From the NCBI GenBank assembly GCA_964632755.1, contig CAZWDT010000048.1, positions 1 through 21,409 on the forward strand: a stretch of DNA of 21,409 bases. The letters run 5' to 3'. The notes under the pieces were generated by a model. That model searched no databases. It was given only the letters and a program-made list of their open reading frames with translations, and had not been told where the DNA came from. This document shows positions 1 through 6,434 of the stretch, one piece after another; positions within the stretch are counted from its first letter, which is position 1, and the number at the start of each line of letters is the position of its first letter. The stretch comes from JAFGMR01 sp964632755 (lineage in GTDB: Archaea; Halobacteriota; Methanosarcinia; Methanotrichales; Methanotrichaceae). Position numbers and translations under genes: made by a program.

Positions 1-290
1 CGGCGCGAAAGGGCGATAGCGGAGCAGCCCCGGCCCCGGGAGGCGATGCGGCCCGGAGTGGGGCGATCATCCCACAGCCGGGCGCGCCTCCTCAATCCTC
101 GCATCAGCGCATCGTATGCCAGGATGGCGTCCCCGTGCCATCGAGACTCTCCTGCAGGTCGATAGTCGATCCGACCGGGGCATCCGATCGATCAGGCTCT
201 AGCGCAGGATATTTTATCCGTCCCTCTGCCAATAGTCGCTGTCTAAATTCTGGATCCGGAACCGAGGCGAAATTATTTCAGGACTCTACA
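1..290 (-). repeat. Repeat copy A: decayed DUF2202-YkgJ fragment, cut by window edge
   Basis: This stretch aligns, at roughly 90% identity by eye, with 5771-6071 in the same orientation; both copies end at the shared ACTCTACA, after which they diverge. Read on the minus strand, about 85-165 resembles the DUF2202 gene near 7671-7750 (shared words include ATCCTCGCATCAG and CTCCTGCAG). About 1-75 belongs to the degenerate YkgJ-like part. No open frame survives. The 170-290 part has no counterpart in the intact genes. The repeat probably continues upstream of the window, because copy B has a further 226 bp of homologous decay on that side. Confidence 0.75.
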
Positions 291-457
291 CAAGTATTTG
301 GATGTCTTGACAGGCTTCTTGAGCCCCTTGTCCTGGCGAGTTGTCGAATGGTAGATGTGGTGGTTCGAAATCGCGGCCTTGATCTCAAGGCATCTCGCGC
401 CTCTTTCGCGCCCCCCTTCCAGCCACTCCATGACCTAATCGTCCATACGTTCCATAT
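273..457 (-). pseudogene. Possible decayed short ORF with in-frame amber codon
   Basis: On the minus strand an open frame of 52 codons runs from ATG at 431 to TAA at 273-275, with a basic C-terminus (GLKKPVKTSKYLCRVLK). The same frame reads sensibly upstream, MERMDD then TAG (435-437) then VMEWLEGG, as if one amber stop interrupted a longer coding sequence starting near 457. There is no convincing ribosome-binding site. Its last six codons lie inside repeat copy A and are also present in copy B, so the repeat boundary falls within this ORF. The family is not recognised; a transposase remnant is possible but unproven. I see no gene in 458-571. Confidence 0.3.
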
Positions 458-571
458 TGGGAGTATATCTATTAAAAATTTTTCATGGAAGTAGCTGGTG
501 GGAAAGGCTGGATCGGCAGCCTCTGAGGAGGTCAGGGATATTATTCCCTATACGTTGGGAGTTTAGGTTAC

Positions 572-1714
572 CTAACTGATATTAGACCGGATCTCCGTCA
601 CAATCAATTCCAAAATTTTTATAAACTGCCCAAATTCCGATTCGTCGATCAATAATGAAAGGTTAAAGTTTGGAAATCGGTCTATTTTATCATCGGGTAT
701 GCTCACTCCGTGGATTTGGTTCAGGCGGTGCAACAGATCCAAGCGCTTGGACGCCTCGTCAAAGGGAGGCTGACGAATCATCCATCCGAATGGGATTTCA
801 ATTTTTCCATATGTCCAGACATCGATTATCCAATGATACTTCCCATTGTGATATAATTTGAGGAAGTAGGAACCGAGGCTCCTCCCTTTGCCCCAAAAAA
901 TTTGGATATTATTATTTTTTGCCCAATCCAGTATCTTCCTGGCGACCTCGACCCCTTTGACACCACATCTCTGCTCCATCTCTTCGAAAAACGATTGCTC
1001 ATCCCATTGCCTTGATTCACTGCTTGATGGAGAATGGCGTTTCGATGCCAGGCCCACCACTTTGGGAACCAGAGTCTTCATTCCTTCTCCGACATACTGC
1101 TTGATCTCAACCGCCAGCACCTCAGCAGGATTCATCTGCTCGTTTAAAAATTCGATAATTCTCCGAAGTTCTGTTGGTATCTTATCTGCCACGAAGATCA
1201 ATCTGACCTTTCCCGCCTTCAAATTGGTATCGACCTGTTCCCAGAACTTATCCACACTGACTTCGTCCTCTGGATCGATCCCCACCAGATCGGCAACCAA
1301 TCCTCTAGGATCGTTCCCCATGCCATCGCAATGACCTTCGAACTTGTTCCTTATGGTCTCTGCGGGCCAATAGACAACGGAGTTGGCTGCATAATCGAGC
1401 ATTTGGCCCACGACCTCCCTTCGAATTCTGGTATCGCTGCTGCGCTTCACCTCAACCAGTGTGGGTATTCCATCTTGATCCAAGAACAAGTGGTCGAGGG
1501 ACCATCGAACAGTCCCTCCCCCCTCGTCAGGAACTCCAATTTCCCGGGAGACAAGAAGCCAACGACGAGGAGATGATTCATCTATCTGCTCGCCCGCCAG
1601 CAGATCTGGATACTTCTCCAGCAAAGTCTGGATCATATCTTCGCTGTTGTATATTTGCTCCTCAAGTGAGCGAAGCGTGCCGTCCTTTTCTACCAGATAT
1701 ATCCTTCCAGTCAT
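572..1714 (-). CDS. RecB/NucS-like PD-(D/E)xK nuclease-fold protein
   Basis: A 380-aa protein with a predicted restriction-endonuclease-like fold, probably acting on DNA. Visible motifs: Asp74 in SLDHLFLD, then E88-V-K90 within IPTLVEVKRS (the D...ExK core), followed by Q104-M-L-D-Y108, which matches the QxxxY motif of RecB-family nucleases. A second conserved-looking block (about residues 235-375) contains FWGKGRSLGSYF, a WTYGKIEI strand and PFDEASKRLDLLHRLN. It resembles a C-terminal domain of unknown function found in similar archaeal and bacterial proteins. The start is ATG at 1714, preceded by an AAGAGGCG ribosome-binding site. The gene is divergent from the HEPN operon across a 250-bp gap. 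It could be a stand-alone defence or repair nuclease. The fold is well supported; the substrate is unknown. Confidence 0.8.
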   Translation of the reverse strand: MTGRIYLVEKDGTLRSLEEQIYNSEDMIQTLLEKYPDLLAGEQIDESSPRRWLLVSREIGVPDEGGGTVRWSLDHLFLDQDGIPTLVEVKRSSDTRIRREVVGQMLDYAANSVVYWPAETIRNKFEGHCDGMGNDPRGLVADLVGIDPEDEVSVDKFWEQVDTNLKAGKVRLIFVADKIPTELRRIIEFLNEQMNPAEVLAVEIKQYVGEGMKTLVPKVVGLASKRHSPSSSESRQWDEQSFFEEMEQRCGVKGVEVARKILDWAKNNNIQIFWGKGRSLGSYFLKLYHNGKYHWIIDVWTYGKIEIPFGWMIRQPPFDEASKRLDLLHRLNQIHGVSIPDDKIDRFPNFNLSLLIDESEFGQFIKILELIVTEIRSNIS

Positions 1715-1923
1715 CGATTATCGCCTCTTGATCACATCACCTCGGCCTCGTCATCAAGGCCAAGATTCCGTTTCGCAGTCATCATCTCCTCGACCTCCTG
1801 CTCAGAAGTATCAGAGCCTGACCGCCCAGCGTATTAGGCACATAGCCCGTGCTATGAGCCCGGCCTTATATGAGACGCGAGATGTTTTTGTGACTCTGCA
1901 GTCCAAGATCGTGCCCGAAGAAG

Positions 1924-1931
1924 ATAAATAT
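1924..1931 (+). promoter_or_regulatory. TATA-like box of the 1964-3613 operon
   Basis: ATAAATAT lies 33-40 bp upstream of the ATG at 1964, the distance expected for an archaeal TATA box with a very short leader. The leader holds GGAG (1953-1956) with 7-nt spacing to the ATG. The remaining gap (1715-1923) shows no gene; it presumably also carries the promoter of the divergent nuclease. Confidence 0.45.
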
Positions 1932-1963
1932 GATCCAGAGAACAACCCTCCTGGAGCCAGAGG

Positions 1964-2581
1964 ATGGGGATAAAACTCGTTAGAGCGGATATCGTGGTCC
2001 TTGCATCAGCGCATAATCCGAGCATTATGTCTCCGGAGTGGCTAAGAAACAAGGGGCTTCTGGCCGAGAAACCTATTAACTTCATCCATACCCCTGATTT
2101 CTCCCTATTCGAGTCCGATTCATACACCATAACCCTGGATCGTCAGAGGCTGCAGATAGTGGCCCATTCAGCCGAGCAGGATCAAAGCACCGTAAGATCA
2201 ATCGCGAGAATTGCAGGCGGCTACATTGCCCTCTTGCCCGAGATACCATATACGGCACTGGGATTGAACTTCTCTTGGAGCATGGCGTCGGATGATGAGA
2301 TAAAAGCCCCTGGAATCGAGCTGAGATTGAATCCTGACAGGGATTGGAGGGATATCTTGGAGGAGCAGGATCTGGCTTACGGCGGAGTCATATACGCGAG
2401 AAAGGATCCCTACCGCCTAACCATCACAATCACCCCCGAGAATGAGAGCAACTTGATTTATAAATTTAATTTTCATTATGATATAACTGGAACTGACGCG
2501 GAAAAGATTCTAAGTTACCTAGCAGAGTTTCCGAAGCTATACCTTCATTCTCATAAGGTCATCAAGAGCACTGCTCAGTAG
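1964..2581 (+). CDS. Conserved hypothetical protein, first gene of HEPN operon
   Basis: A 205-aa soluble protein without signal peptide or membrane segment. The N-terminus reads RADIVVLASAHNPSIMSPEW, an opening I associate with a poorly characterised family found beside defence and toxin-like genes, but I cannot name a Pfam entry. The C-terminal half is rich in beta-strand-like sequence (DPYRLTITITPE, LIYKFNFHYDI). The start is ATG at 1964 with GGAG 7 nt upstream. The stop codon TAG (2579-2581) overlaps the GAGGT ribosome-binding site of the next gene, so translation of the two is probably coupled. Inference: a partner or regulatory subunit of the downstream HEPN protein. No catalytic motif is visible. 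Confidence 0.75.
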   Translation: MGIKLVRADIVVLASAHNPSIMSPEWLRNKGLLAEKPINFIHTPDFSLFESDSYTITLDRQRLQIVAHSAEQDQSTVRSIARIAGGYIALLPEIPYTALGLNFSWSMASDDEIKAPGIELRLNPDRDWRDILEEQDLAYGGVIYARKDPYRLTITITPENESNLIYKFNFHYDITGTDAEKILSYLAEFPKLYLHSHKVIKSTAQ

Positions 2582-2591
2582 AGGTATGACG

Positions 2592-3203
2592 ATGGCAGGA
2601 GCTATATCAGATACATCAGATACATCATGCAACCCCTATACTGGTTCGATGATGCTCGATAAGGATGGCAACGTAAGCCAAAGGTCCACCATGATTTCGC
2701 GGTTTGATTCCATTGAAGGACGATATATTATCAATCGAAGCAACGCTATTCTCGAGTCTCGGATCGAAGGACCATCTTGCTCCATAGATCATGAAGAGGG
2801 CCTGTTTGAGTTCATCAAACGCCAGGAGACTCTCCTGCAAAGGTTGGAAGCAAGGCACACCAAGATTAGCGATCTCGACAGGGATATCAGGGCATTAGCC
2901 GAGGTTTATAAATTTCGACGGCCGGAGGAGGTGTATGCCTTCTTGAGGAAGGATCCAACTGCTATTGCACTGATCCTGGAAGCCCAAAGGAGAATCCGAG
3001 AGCATTTCTCGGAGGAAGAGATCTTCATGGAAGTCCTCACCGATCCCAGCTTACCAGATGAGAAGGAGCTGCTGATCTCCATATCCACTAGTTTGCCGCC
3101 GGACGAGGCCATCAGAAGGCTGGATGCCTTCGATGAAGATTGGTGGCTCGGCGCCTTGACCAACTCCACAGCGGATATCTGTATCAAGGTGGAATACAGA
3201 TAG
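2592..3203 (+). CDS. Conserved hypothetical protein, putative HEPN partner
   Basis: About 203 aa. Two in-frame ATGs exist, 2586 and 2592; the GAGGT at 2581-2585 touches the first but sits 6 nt from the second, so 2592 is preferred. The N-terminal part is Ser/Thr-rich, with a short TSDTSDTS repeat. A Glu/Arg-rich helical stretch follows (about residues 85-110, possible short coiled coil). The C-terminal 90 residues (EEVYAFLRKDP, AIALILEAQRRIREHF, FDEDWWLGAL) resemble small proteins that I recall being encoded directly upstream of AYYAAF-type HEPN proteins in cyanobacteria and archaea. Its 3' end overlaps the long form of the HEPN gene by about 64 nt. It is likely the cognate antitoxin-like or regulatory partner; this is inferred from gene order only. 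Confidence 0.75.
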   Translation: MAGAISDTSDTSCNPYTGSMMLDKDGNVSQRSTMISRFDSIEGRYIINRSNAILESRIEGPSCSIDHEEGLFEFIKRQETLLQRLEARHTKISDLDRDIRALAEVYKFRRPEEVYAFLRKDPTAIALILEAQRRIREHFSEEEIFMEVLTDPSLPDEKELLISISTSLPPDEAIRRLDAFDEDWWLGALTNSTADICIKVEYR

Positions 3204-3613
3204 CAAGAGCGGAGCAAAAAGAGTTCAACTGGCGGCTCTACCTGGCTTTAGCAGAAGAGCTGGGAAGGAGCTCTGATGACGAGGCAAAGCTGCGATCTTC
3301 GATCAGCAGAGCTTATTATGCCGCGTTTTGCACCGCATGCAACTACATCTCCCGTGTCGATCAAAAGATGCTTCCGAAGGACGAGCCCGTTCACCAGTAT
3401 GTCATAAATTATTTTAGCGAGATAACACATGGAAGCAAAAAGAACCATAAAAGGATTAAAATTAGCTTAGAACTTAGAAGAATGAAAGCGGATCGAGTAA
3501 TGGCTGATTACGATAACAGCATAGGCGATATGATATCGCTAAACTCAACAGCCCGAGACGTTCTAACGAGATCGGAGCGAGTGATCTCCTCACTCGATAG
3601 GGGAGGGCTCTGA
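3140..3613 (+). CDS. HEPN-domain protein (putative toxin/RNase-like)
   Basis: Up to 157 aa. The HEPN core is clear: FNWRLYLALAEELG, then LRSSISRAYYAAF (residues 51-63) and LRRMKADRVMADY (112-124), typical of the all-helical HEPN family that includes toxin RNases and MNT partners. The classical R-x4-6-H ribonuclease motif is not present; R119-VMADY occupies that position, so ribonuclease activity cannot be assumed. The longest form starts at TTG 3140 or GTG 3143, inside the preceding gene. Neither start has an obvious ribosome-binding site, and the real start could lie closer to the conserved core (codon about 3209). The stop TGA (3611-3613) is one nt before the next ATG. It is probably a toxin-antitoxin-like module with the preceding two genes. 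Domain call firm, activity uncertain. Confidence 0.8.
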   Translation: MVARRLDQLHSGYLYQGGIQIARAEQKEFNWRLYLALAEELGRSSDDEAKLRSSISRAYYAAFCTACNYISRVDQKMLPKDEPVHQYVINYFSEITHGSKKNHKRIKISLELRRMKADRVMADYDNSIGDMISLNSTARDVLTRSERVISSLDRGGL

Positions 3614-3705
3614 TATGTCAGAAGATCAAAAAATCCAGGATATTCCTTCCTTCAAAAGGACCAGATCGGATGTGAAGAATTTCAAGGCAGTCAAACAGCA
3701 GCGTC

Positions 3706-3850
3706 CCCCCCTTCAGCTTGATCGGGTTGCTCGTTGTGCAGCAGCTGCCGGGCAGCGTTGGGCCAGCGGGCCCACGGCGCGAAAGCTGCGACGGCGAAGC
3801 AGCCCCGGCCCCGGGAGGCGATGCGGCCCGAAGGAGGAGGCGGAAGGCTT
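3706..3850 (-). repeat. Repeat copy C: YkgJ-derived fragment
   Basis: On the minus strand it encodes SCCTTSNPIKLKG, matching CCTTADPIKLRG of the intact YkgJ gene (7540-6905). From about 3730 it is nearly identical to 5729-5840 of copy B (shared GTGCAGCAGCTGCCGGGCAG and GCCCCGGCCCCGGGAGGCG). Copies B and C resemble each other more than either resembles the intact gene, so they share a decayed ancestor or were copied from one another. Confidence 0.7.
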
Positions 3851-3875
3851 TCCCCGGCGGTCCTTCGGAGGGACG

Positions 3876-4070
3876 ATGGATAGGCGCGCCACCTTGCGGG
3901 CGGAGCTGGACGCTATCTACGCCCACCTGTACGGCCTCGACCAGGAGGAGCTGGATTACATCCCGGAGACGTTCCCGATCGAGGAGAGGAAGGATGTCGA
4001 GAGGTACGAGAGCTGCAGGACGAAGGAGATGGTGATGGAGCGCTGCGACCGGTATGGATGGATTACAGTT
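3876..4070 (+). pseudogene. C-terminal remnant of type IIG-like restriction-methyltransferase
   Basis: About 65 residues (RAELDAIYAHLYGLDQEEL, DYIPETFPIEERKDVERY, then CRTKEMVMERCDRYGW) resemble the extreme C-terminus shared by many large Eco57I-like and other N6-adenine restriction-methyltransferases, where LYGL and an ETF...E.YRT block end the protein. Nothing of the methyltransferase core (no FxGxG or NPPY) is present in the window, so only a tail survives, fused to repeat copy C. It shows that a restriction-modification gene once stood here. Family assignment is from remembered motif pattern. Confidence 0.6.
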
Positions 4071-4098
4071 AAAACCACGACGTTAGGAGAACGATTCG

Positions 4099-5220
4099 AT
4101 GGAGGCCTACATCCCTGAGCAACTACCCCCGAAGGGCATAGACTGGGAGCAACATGTCCCCCTCATCGGCAGTGCCAACCGGGCCTTAGCCCGGTATGAC
4201 GGGGTTCTTCTTGGCATCATCAACCCTCAGGTGTTGCTCTCGCCTCTGGCAACCCATGAGGCCGTTTTGTCTTCCAGGATTGAGGGGACTCAAGCATCCC
4301 TCGAAGACGTACTGCAATACGAGGCGGAGGTGGGGGAGAAGGCCGAGGAGGATCGTGGGGATCATCCTCGAATTGACGATATCCATGAGGTCATCAACTA
4401 CCGCAAGACGATGAGGGCGGCAGTGGAGGGTCTGAATAAGCGCCCTCTTACCATCAACATGATCTGCGATCTCCATCGAATTCTTCTCACAGGGGTTCGG
4501 GGAGAGAACAAGGCTCCTGGCGAGATTCGCCGCATCCAAAACTACATCGCTCCACCTGGTACACCAATAGTACGGGCCATTTTCGTGCCACCCACACCGC
4601 CTATGTTGATGGACGCCCTCTCAAACTGGGAGATCTACCTGCATAGCGATGAACTGGATCCCCTGGTCCAGCTTGCGATCCTCAAAGCCCAGTTTGAGCT
4701 TATTCACCCGTTCCTGGACGGAAACGGCCGCATAGGACGGATGCTTGTCCCTCTGATCCTCTATGGCAAGGAGATCATCTCCAGCCCCAACTTCTACATC
4801 AGCGACTATCTGGAACGAAATCGGGACATTTATTATGAGCGACTGCTTACCATATCGCGGGATGGCGATTGGAACGGCTGGATACACTTCTTCCTGCAGG
4901 CGGTAACAGAGCAGGCAGACCTGAACAGTCGAAAGGCAAGAGCCATCCTCGCCCTATACGATGATATGAAGATCAGAGTCCCGGAGATTACAGGCTCCAA
5001 GTATTCCATTCAGGCGATAGACGCCATATTCTCCCGCCCTATATTCAACGCCCGCGAATTCTCCAAGATATCAGTTATCCCCAAAGATAGCACCGCTAAG
5101 ATACTGAAGGAGTTGAGGTCGAACCAGATCCTGGAGATCTTGAGAGAAGGAAGAGGACGGAGGCCCAACACGTATATATTTACCAAGCTAATAGAAATCA
5201 CTCGAATCGACGCTCTGTAA
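4099..5220 (+). CDS. Fic-family protein (class II, N-terminal inhibitory motif)
   Basis: A 373-aa complete Fic protein. The active-site loop H203-PFLDGNGR-IGR214 matches HPFx(D/E)GNGRxxR in full, with the catalytic His and the phosphate-binding GNGR, so AMP transfer (AMPylation) to a target hydroxyl is predicted. The inhibitory helix motif (S/T)xxxE(G/N) is present as S58-SRI-E62-G63, which makes it class II: autoinhibited by its own N-terminus, possibly also capable of deAMPylation. The C-terminal 75 residues (KDSTAKILKELRSNQIL) look like a winged helix, common in stand-alone bacterial and archaeal Fic proteins and suggesting DNA binding or autoregulation. ATG 4099 has GGAGA 9 nt upstream. 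The protein is cytoplasmic; the target is unknown. Its context is a defence or stress island. Confidence 0.93.
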   Translation: MEAYIPEQLPPKGIDWEQHVPLIGSANRALARYDGVLLGIINPQVLLSPLATHEAVLSSRIEGTQASLEDVLQYEAEVGEKAEEDRGDHPRIDDIHEVINYRKTMRAAVEGLNKRPLTINMICDLHRILLTGVRGENKAPGEIRRIQNYIAPPGTPIVRAIFVPPTPPMLMDALSNWEIYLHSDELDPLVQLAILKAQFELIHPFLDGNGRIGRMLVPLILYGKEIISSPNFYISDYLERNRDIYYERLLTISRDGDWNGWIHFFLQAVTEQADLNSRKARAILALYDDMKIRVPEITGSKYSIQAIDAIFSRPIFNAREFSKISVIPKDSTAKILKELRSNQILEILREGRGRRPNTYIFTKLIEITRIDAL

Positions 5221-5544
5221 TGAATTCCAGTCGGAGCTCCCATGAGGATACGAAAAGGTCCGATCTATCCACACAACGGAGATTGCTCGTATTCTGGTAC
5301 TGGCAAGTCAAATTGCGGATACCAAAAACCAATTTTATTACGCACAAACTCCTGAACGCCAAAGTTCGAGCTGAAGCAAGGAGTACTAGATAATTCTATT
5401 AAAAATATAATATGCATATATAAATGGCGGCAGACGGCACCGGTCGCGCCTCTTGGCCCGCGGGAGGATGCCGCAACCGAGATGTATAGAGGGATGGCGG
5501 CCATGCCAGGGCCTAGTACCCCTCTCGGTTCCCAGGCCGACGGG
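5221..5544. other. Gene-free spacer after fic
   Basis: No supported gene. An AT-rich block at 5395-5432 (AATATAATATGCATATATAA) looks TATA-like, but the only following plus-strand frames run into decayed sequence. A minus-strand frame ends here with a plausible-looking tail (FVRNKIGFWYPQFDLP) but has no credible body or start; its upstream part is repeat B. Possibly a remnant. Confidence 0.4.
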
Positions 5545-6071
5545 TGGATTCCCACGGCCGTATCGACCGCCCCCCCTACCAACCCCGCCGGGGCACAACG
5601 GCGCAGATCCTGCAGCCGCTTCTCGCATCGAGAAAGCAGCAGGGCCCGGCCCCAGGCGCTGCAAGCTGCTTCCCCGCCCCCCCCCGAAGCGGCATCCTGA
5701 GGCGCCCGGCGGCGTCGCCCGATAGGCCCGTCGTGCAGCAGCTGCCGGGCAGCGTTGGGCCCGCGGGCCCGCGGCGCGAAAGCTGCGACGGCAAAGCAGC
5801 CCCGGCCCCGGGAGGCGATGCGGCCCGGAGGAGGAGGCGGGCGATCATCCCACAGCCGGGCGCCCCTCAACGATCCTCGCATCAGCGCATCGTATGCCGG
5901 GATGGCGTCCCCGTGCCATCGAGAGAAGCTCCTGCAGGCCGATAGTCGATTCGACCGGGGGCATCCGATCGATCAGGCTCTAGCGCAGGAGATTTTATCC
6001 GTCCCTCTGCCAATAGTCGATGTCTCTATTCTGGATCCGGAACCGAGGCGAAGTTATTTCAAGACTCTACA
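5545..6071 (-). pseudogene. Repeat copy B: decayed, internally deleted DUF2202-YkgJ locus
   Basis: On the minus strand the segments follow the order of the intact pair at 6905-8228. About 5860-5940 resembles DUF2202 (near 7671-7750). About 5728-5850 encodes IARLLLRAASPPG and SCCTTG, as in the YkgJ N-terminus. About 5580-5690 encodes FLDARSGCRICAV, matching FYDARSGCKIYAV. The linker between the two genes and parts of YkgJ are deleted, and frames are lost. The part 5771-6071 is the copy shared with repeat A at the window start. The base composition is extremely G+C-rich, with long C runs, unlike flanking genes. Confidence 0.75.
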
Positions 6072-6133
6072 GGGATAGTATTAGGACGGAAAAAGCTAAA
6101 GAGAATCAGCCAAAGGCGTAGCGAGGTGACTAT

Positions 6134-6271
6134 ATGCCAACGAGTAAGAAACAGATGGAGAAACTGAACAAGGCGAAGAAGGCCAAGGCAGAAGAGCTCT
6201 CGAAGCAGGCAGCTTCGGGTAGCAAATCCGCCAAGAAGAGGCTCAAGAAGCTTGAGAAAAGAATCAAGTGA
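6134..6271 (+). CDS. Lysine-rich 45-aa protein
   Basis: ATG 6134 to TGA 6269-6271 encodes a very basic, low-complexity, helical peptide: MPTSKKQMEKLNKAKKAKAE, then a Gly/Ser hinge (QAASGSKSAKKRL) and a Lys/Arg tail ending EKRIK. A strong ribosome-binding site, GAGGTGA (6122-6128), lies 5 nt before the ATG, and a T-rich terminator begins 21 nt after the stop, which together make this small gene credible. No hydrophobic segment. It could bind nucleic acid, but this rests on charge only; no family is recognised. It lies immediately beyond repeat B and just ahead of the structured RNA candidate. Confidence 0.7.
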   Translation: MPTSKKQMEKLNKAKKAKAEELSKQAASGSKSAKKRLKKLEKRIK

Positions 6272-6292
6272 GCAGCATGGCCTTTCCACCCA

Positions 6293-6308
6293 TTTTTATT
6301 TTCTTTTT
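6293..6308 (+). terminator. T-rich terminator of the lysine-rich protein gene
   Basis: TTTTTATTTTCTTTTT follows the stop codon of the 45-aa gene by 21 bp. Archaeal transcription can stop at T-runs without a strong hairpin. Confidence 0.5.
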
Positions 6309-6309
6309 A

Positions 6310-6430
6310 ACTTTCGGAAGTGGGGAGGGCAGAGCGGGAAGTCTCCGGTCTTTAGGCCGGTCTCCCGGACTGCGAGTCCGAGGGAGTGGCAGACATTGTC
6401 AGCCACAGGATGAAAGCGGAGCCCTCCCTG
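6310..6430 (+). ncRNA. Candidate structured RNA (multi-hairpin junction)
   Basis: Seen directly: a perfect 8-bp closing stem, GGGAGGGC (6323-6330) with GCCCTCCC (6421-6428), extendable by two G-T pairs. Inside are three consecutive hairpins: 6345-6350/6355-6360 (CCGGTC, loop TTTA); 6362-6371/6375-6386 (CTCCC plus GGACT stems, loop GCG, GA bulge); and 6387-6394/6398-6405 (TGGC and GAC stems, loop ATT). A small ACTT-TCGG-AAGT hairpin precedes it (6310-6321). GGATGAAAGC follows the last hairpin. The shape recalls the omega-RNA/right end of IS200/IS605 TnpB elements, but no tnpB is present. It is not a tRNA, RNase P or SRP RNA by its motifs. The strand is uncertain. Confidence 0.5.
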
Positions 6431-6434
6431 CAAG

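Larger units (their letters stand above)
3615..4118 (+). pseudogene. Chimeric ORF: broken operon gene + YkgJ repeat + methyltransferase stub
   Basis: This 167-codon frame is a patchwork of three sources. Codons 1-30 (MSEDQKIQDIPSFKRTRSDV and on) follow a GGGGAGGG ribosome-binding site and look like the genuine start of a fourth operon gene. Codons about 31-79 read through the antisense of repeat copy C. Codons about 88-152 (from ATG 3876) are the C-terminus of an Eco57I/type IIG-like restriction-methyltransferase. The frame stays open by chance through the GC-rich repeat and overlaps the Fic start by 20 nt. It is unlikely to encode a functional protein. Confidence 0.65.

Noticed and set aside
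361..377. GGTTCGAAATC as a tRNA T-arm
   Set aside because: Flanking bases cannot form the 5-bp T-stem, and no acceptor or anticodon arm is present.
888..1334. Plus-strand frames opposite the nuclease gene
   Set aside because: Ser/Leu-rich shadows of the minus-strand gene without motifs or ribosome-binding sites.
2609..2628. Short ATATCAGATACATCAGATAC-type repeat as a CRISPR or regulatory repeat
   Set aside because: Only two to three 9-bp units in frame inside a coding region (SDTSDTS); simple codon repetition.
5265..5882. Long minus-strand frame of about 205 codons across repeat B
   Set aside because: It is Gly/Ala/Arg/Pro-rich translation of GC-rich decayed YkgJ sequence in the wrong frame for much of its length; no start signal and no protein-like body.
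6322..6430. tRNA, RNase P RNA or cobalamin riboswitch for the structured element
   Set aside because: No TTCRANT T-loop, no 7-nt anticodon loop on a 5-bp stem, no RNase P core motifs. GGGAA...CCGG resembles part of a B12 box, but the rest and any cobalamin gene are missing.
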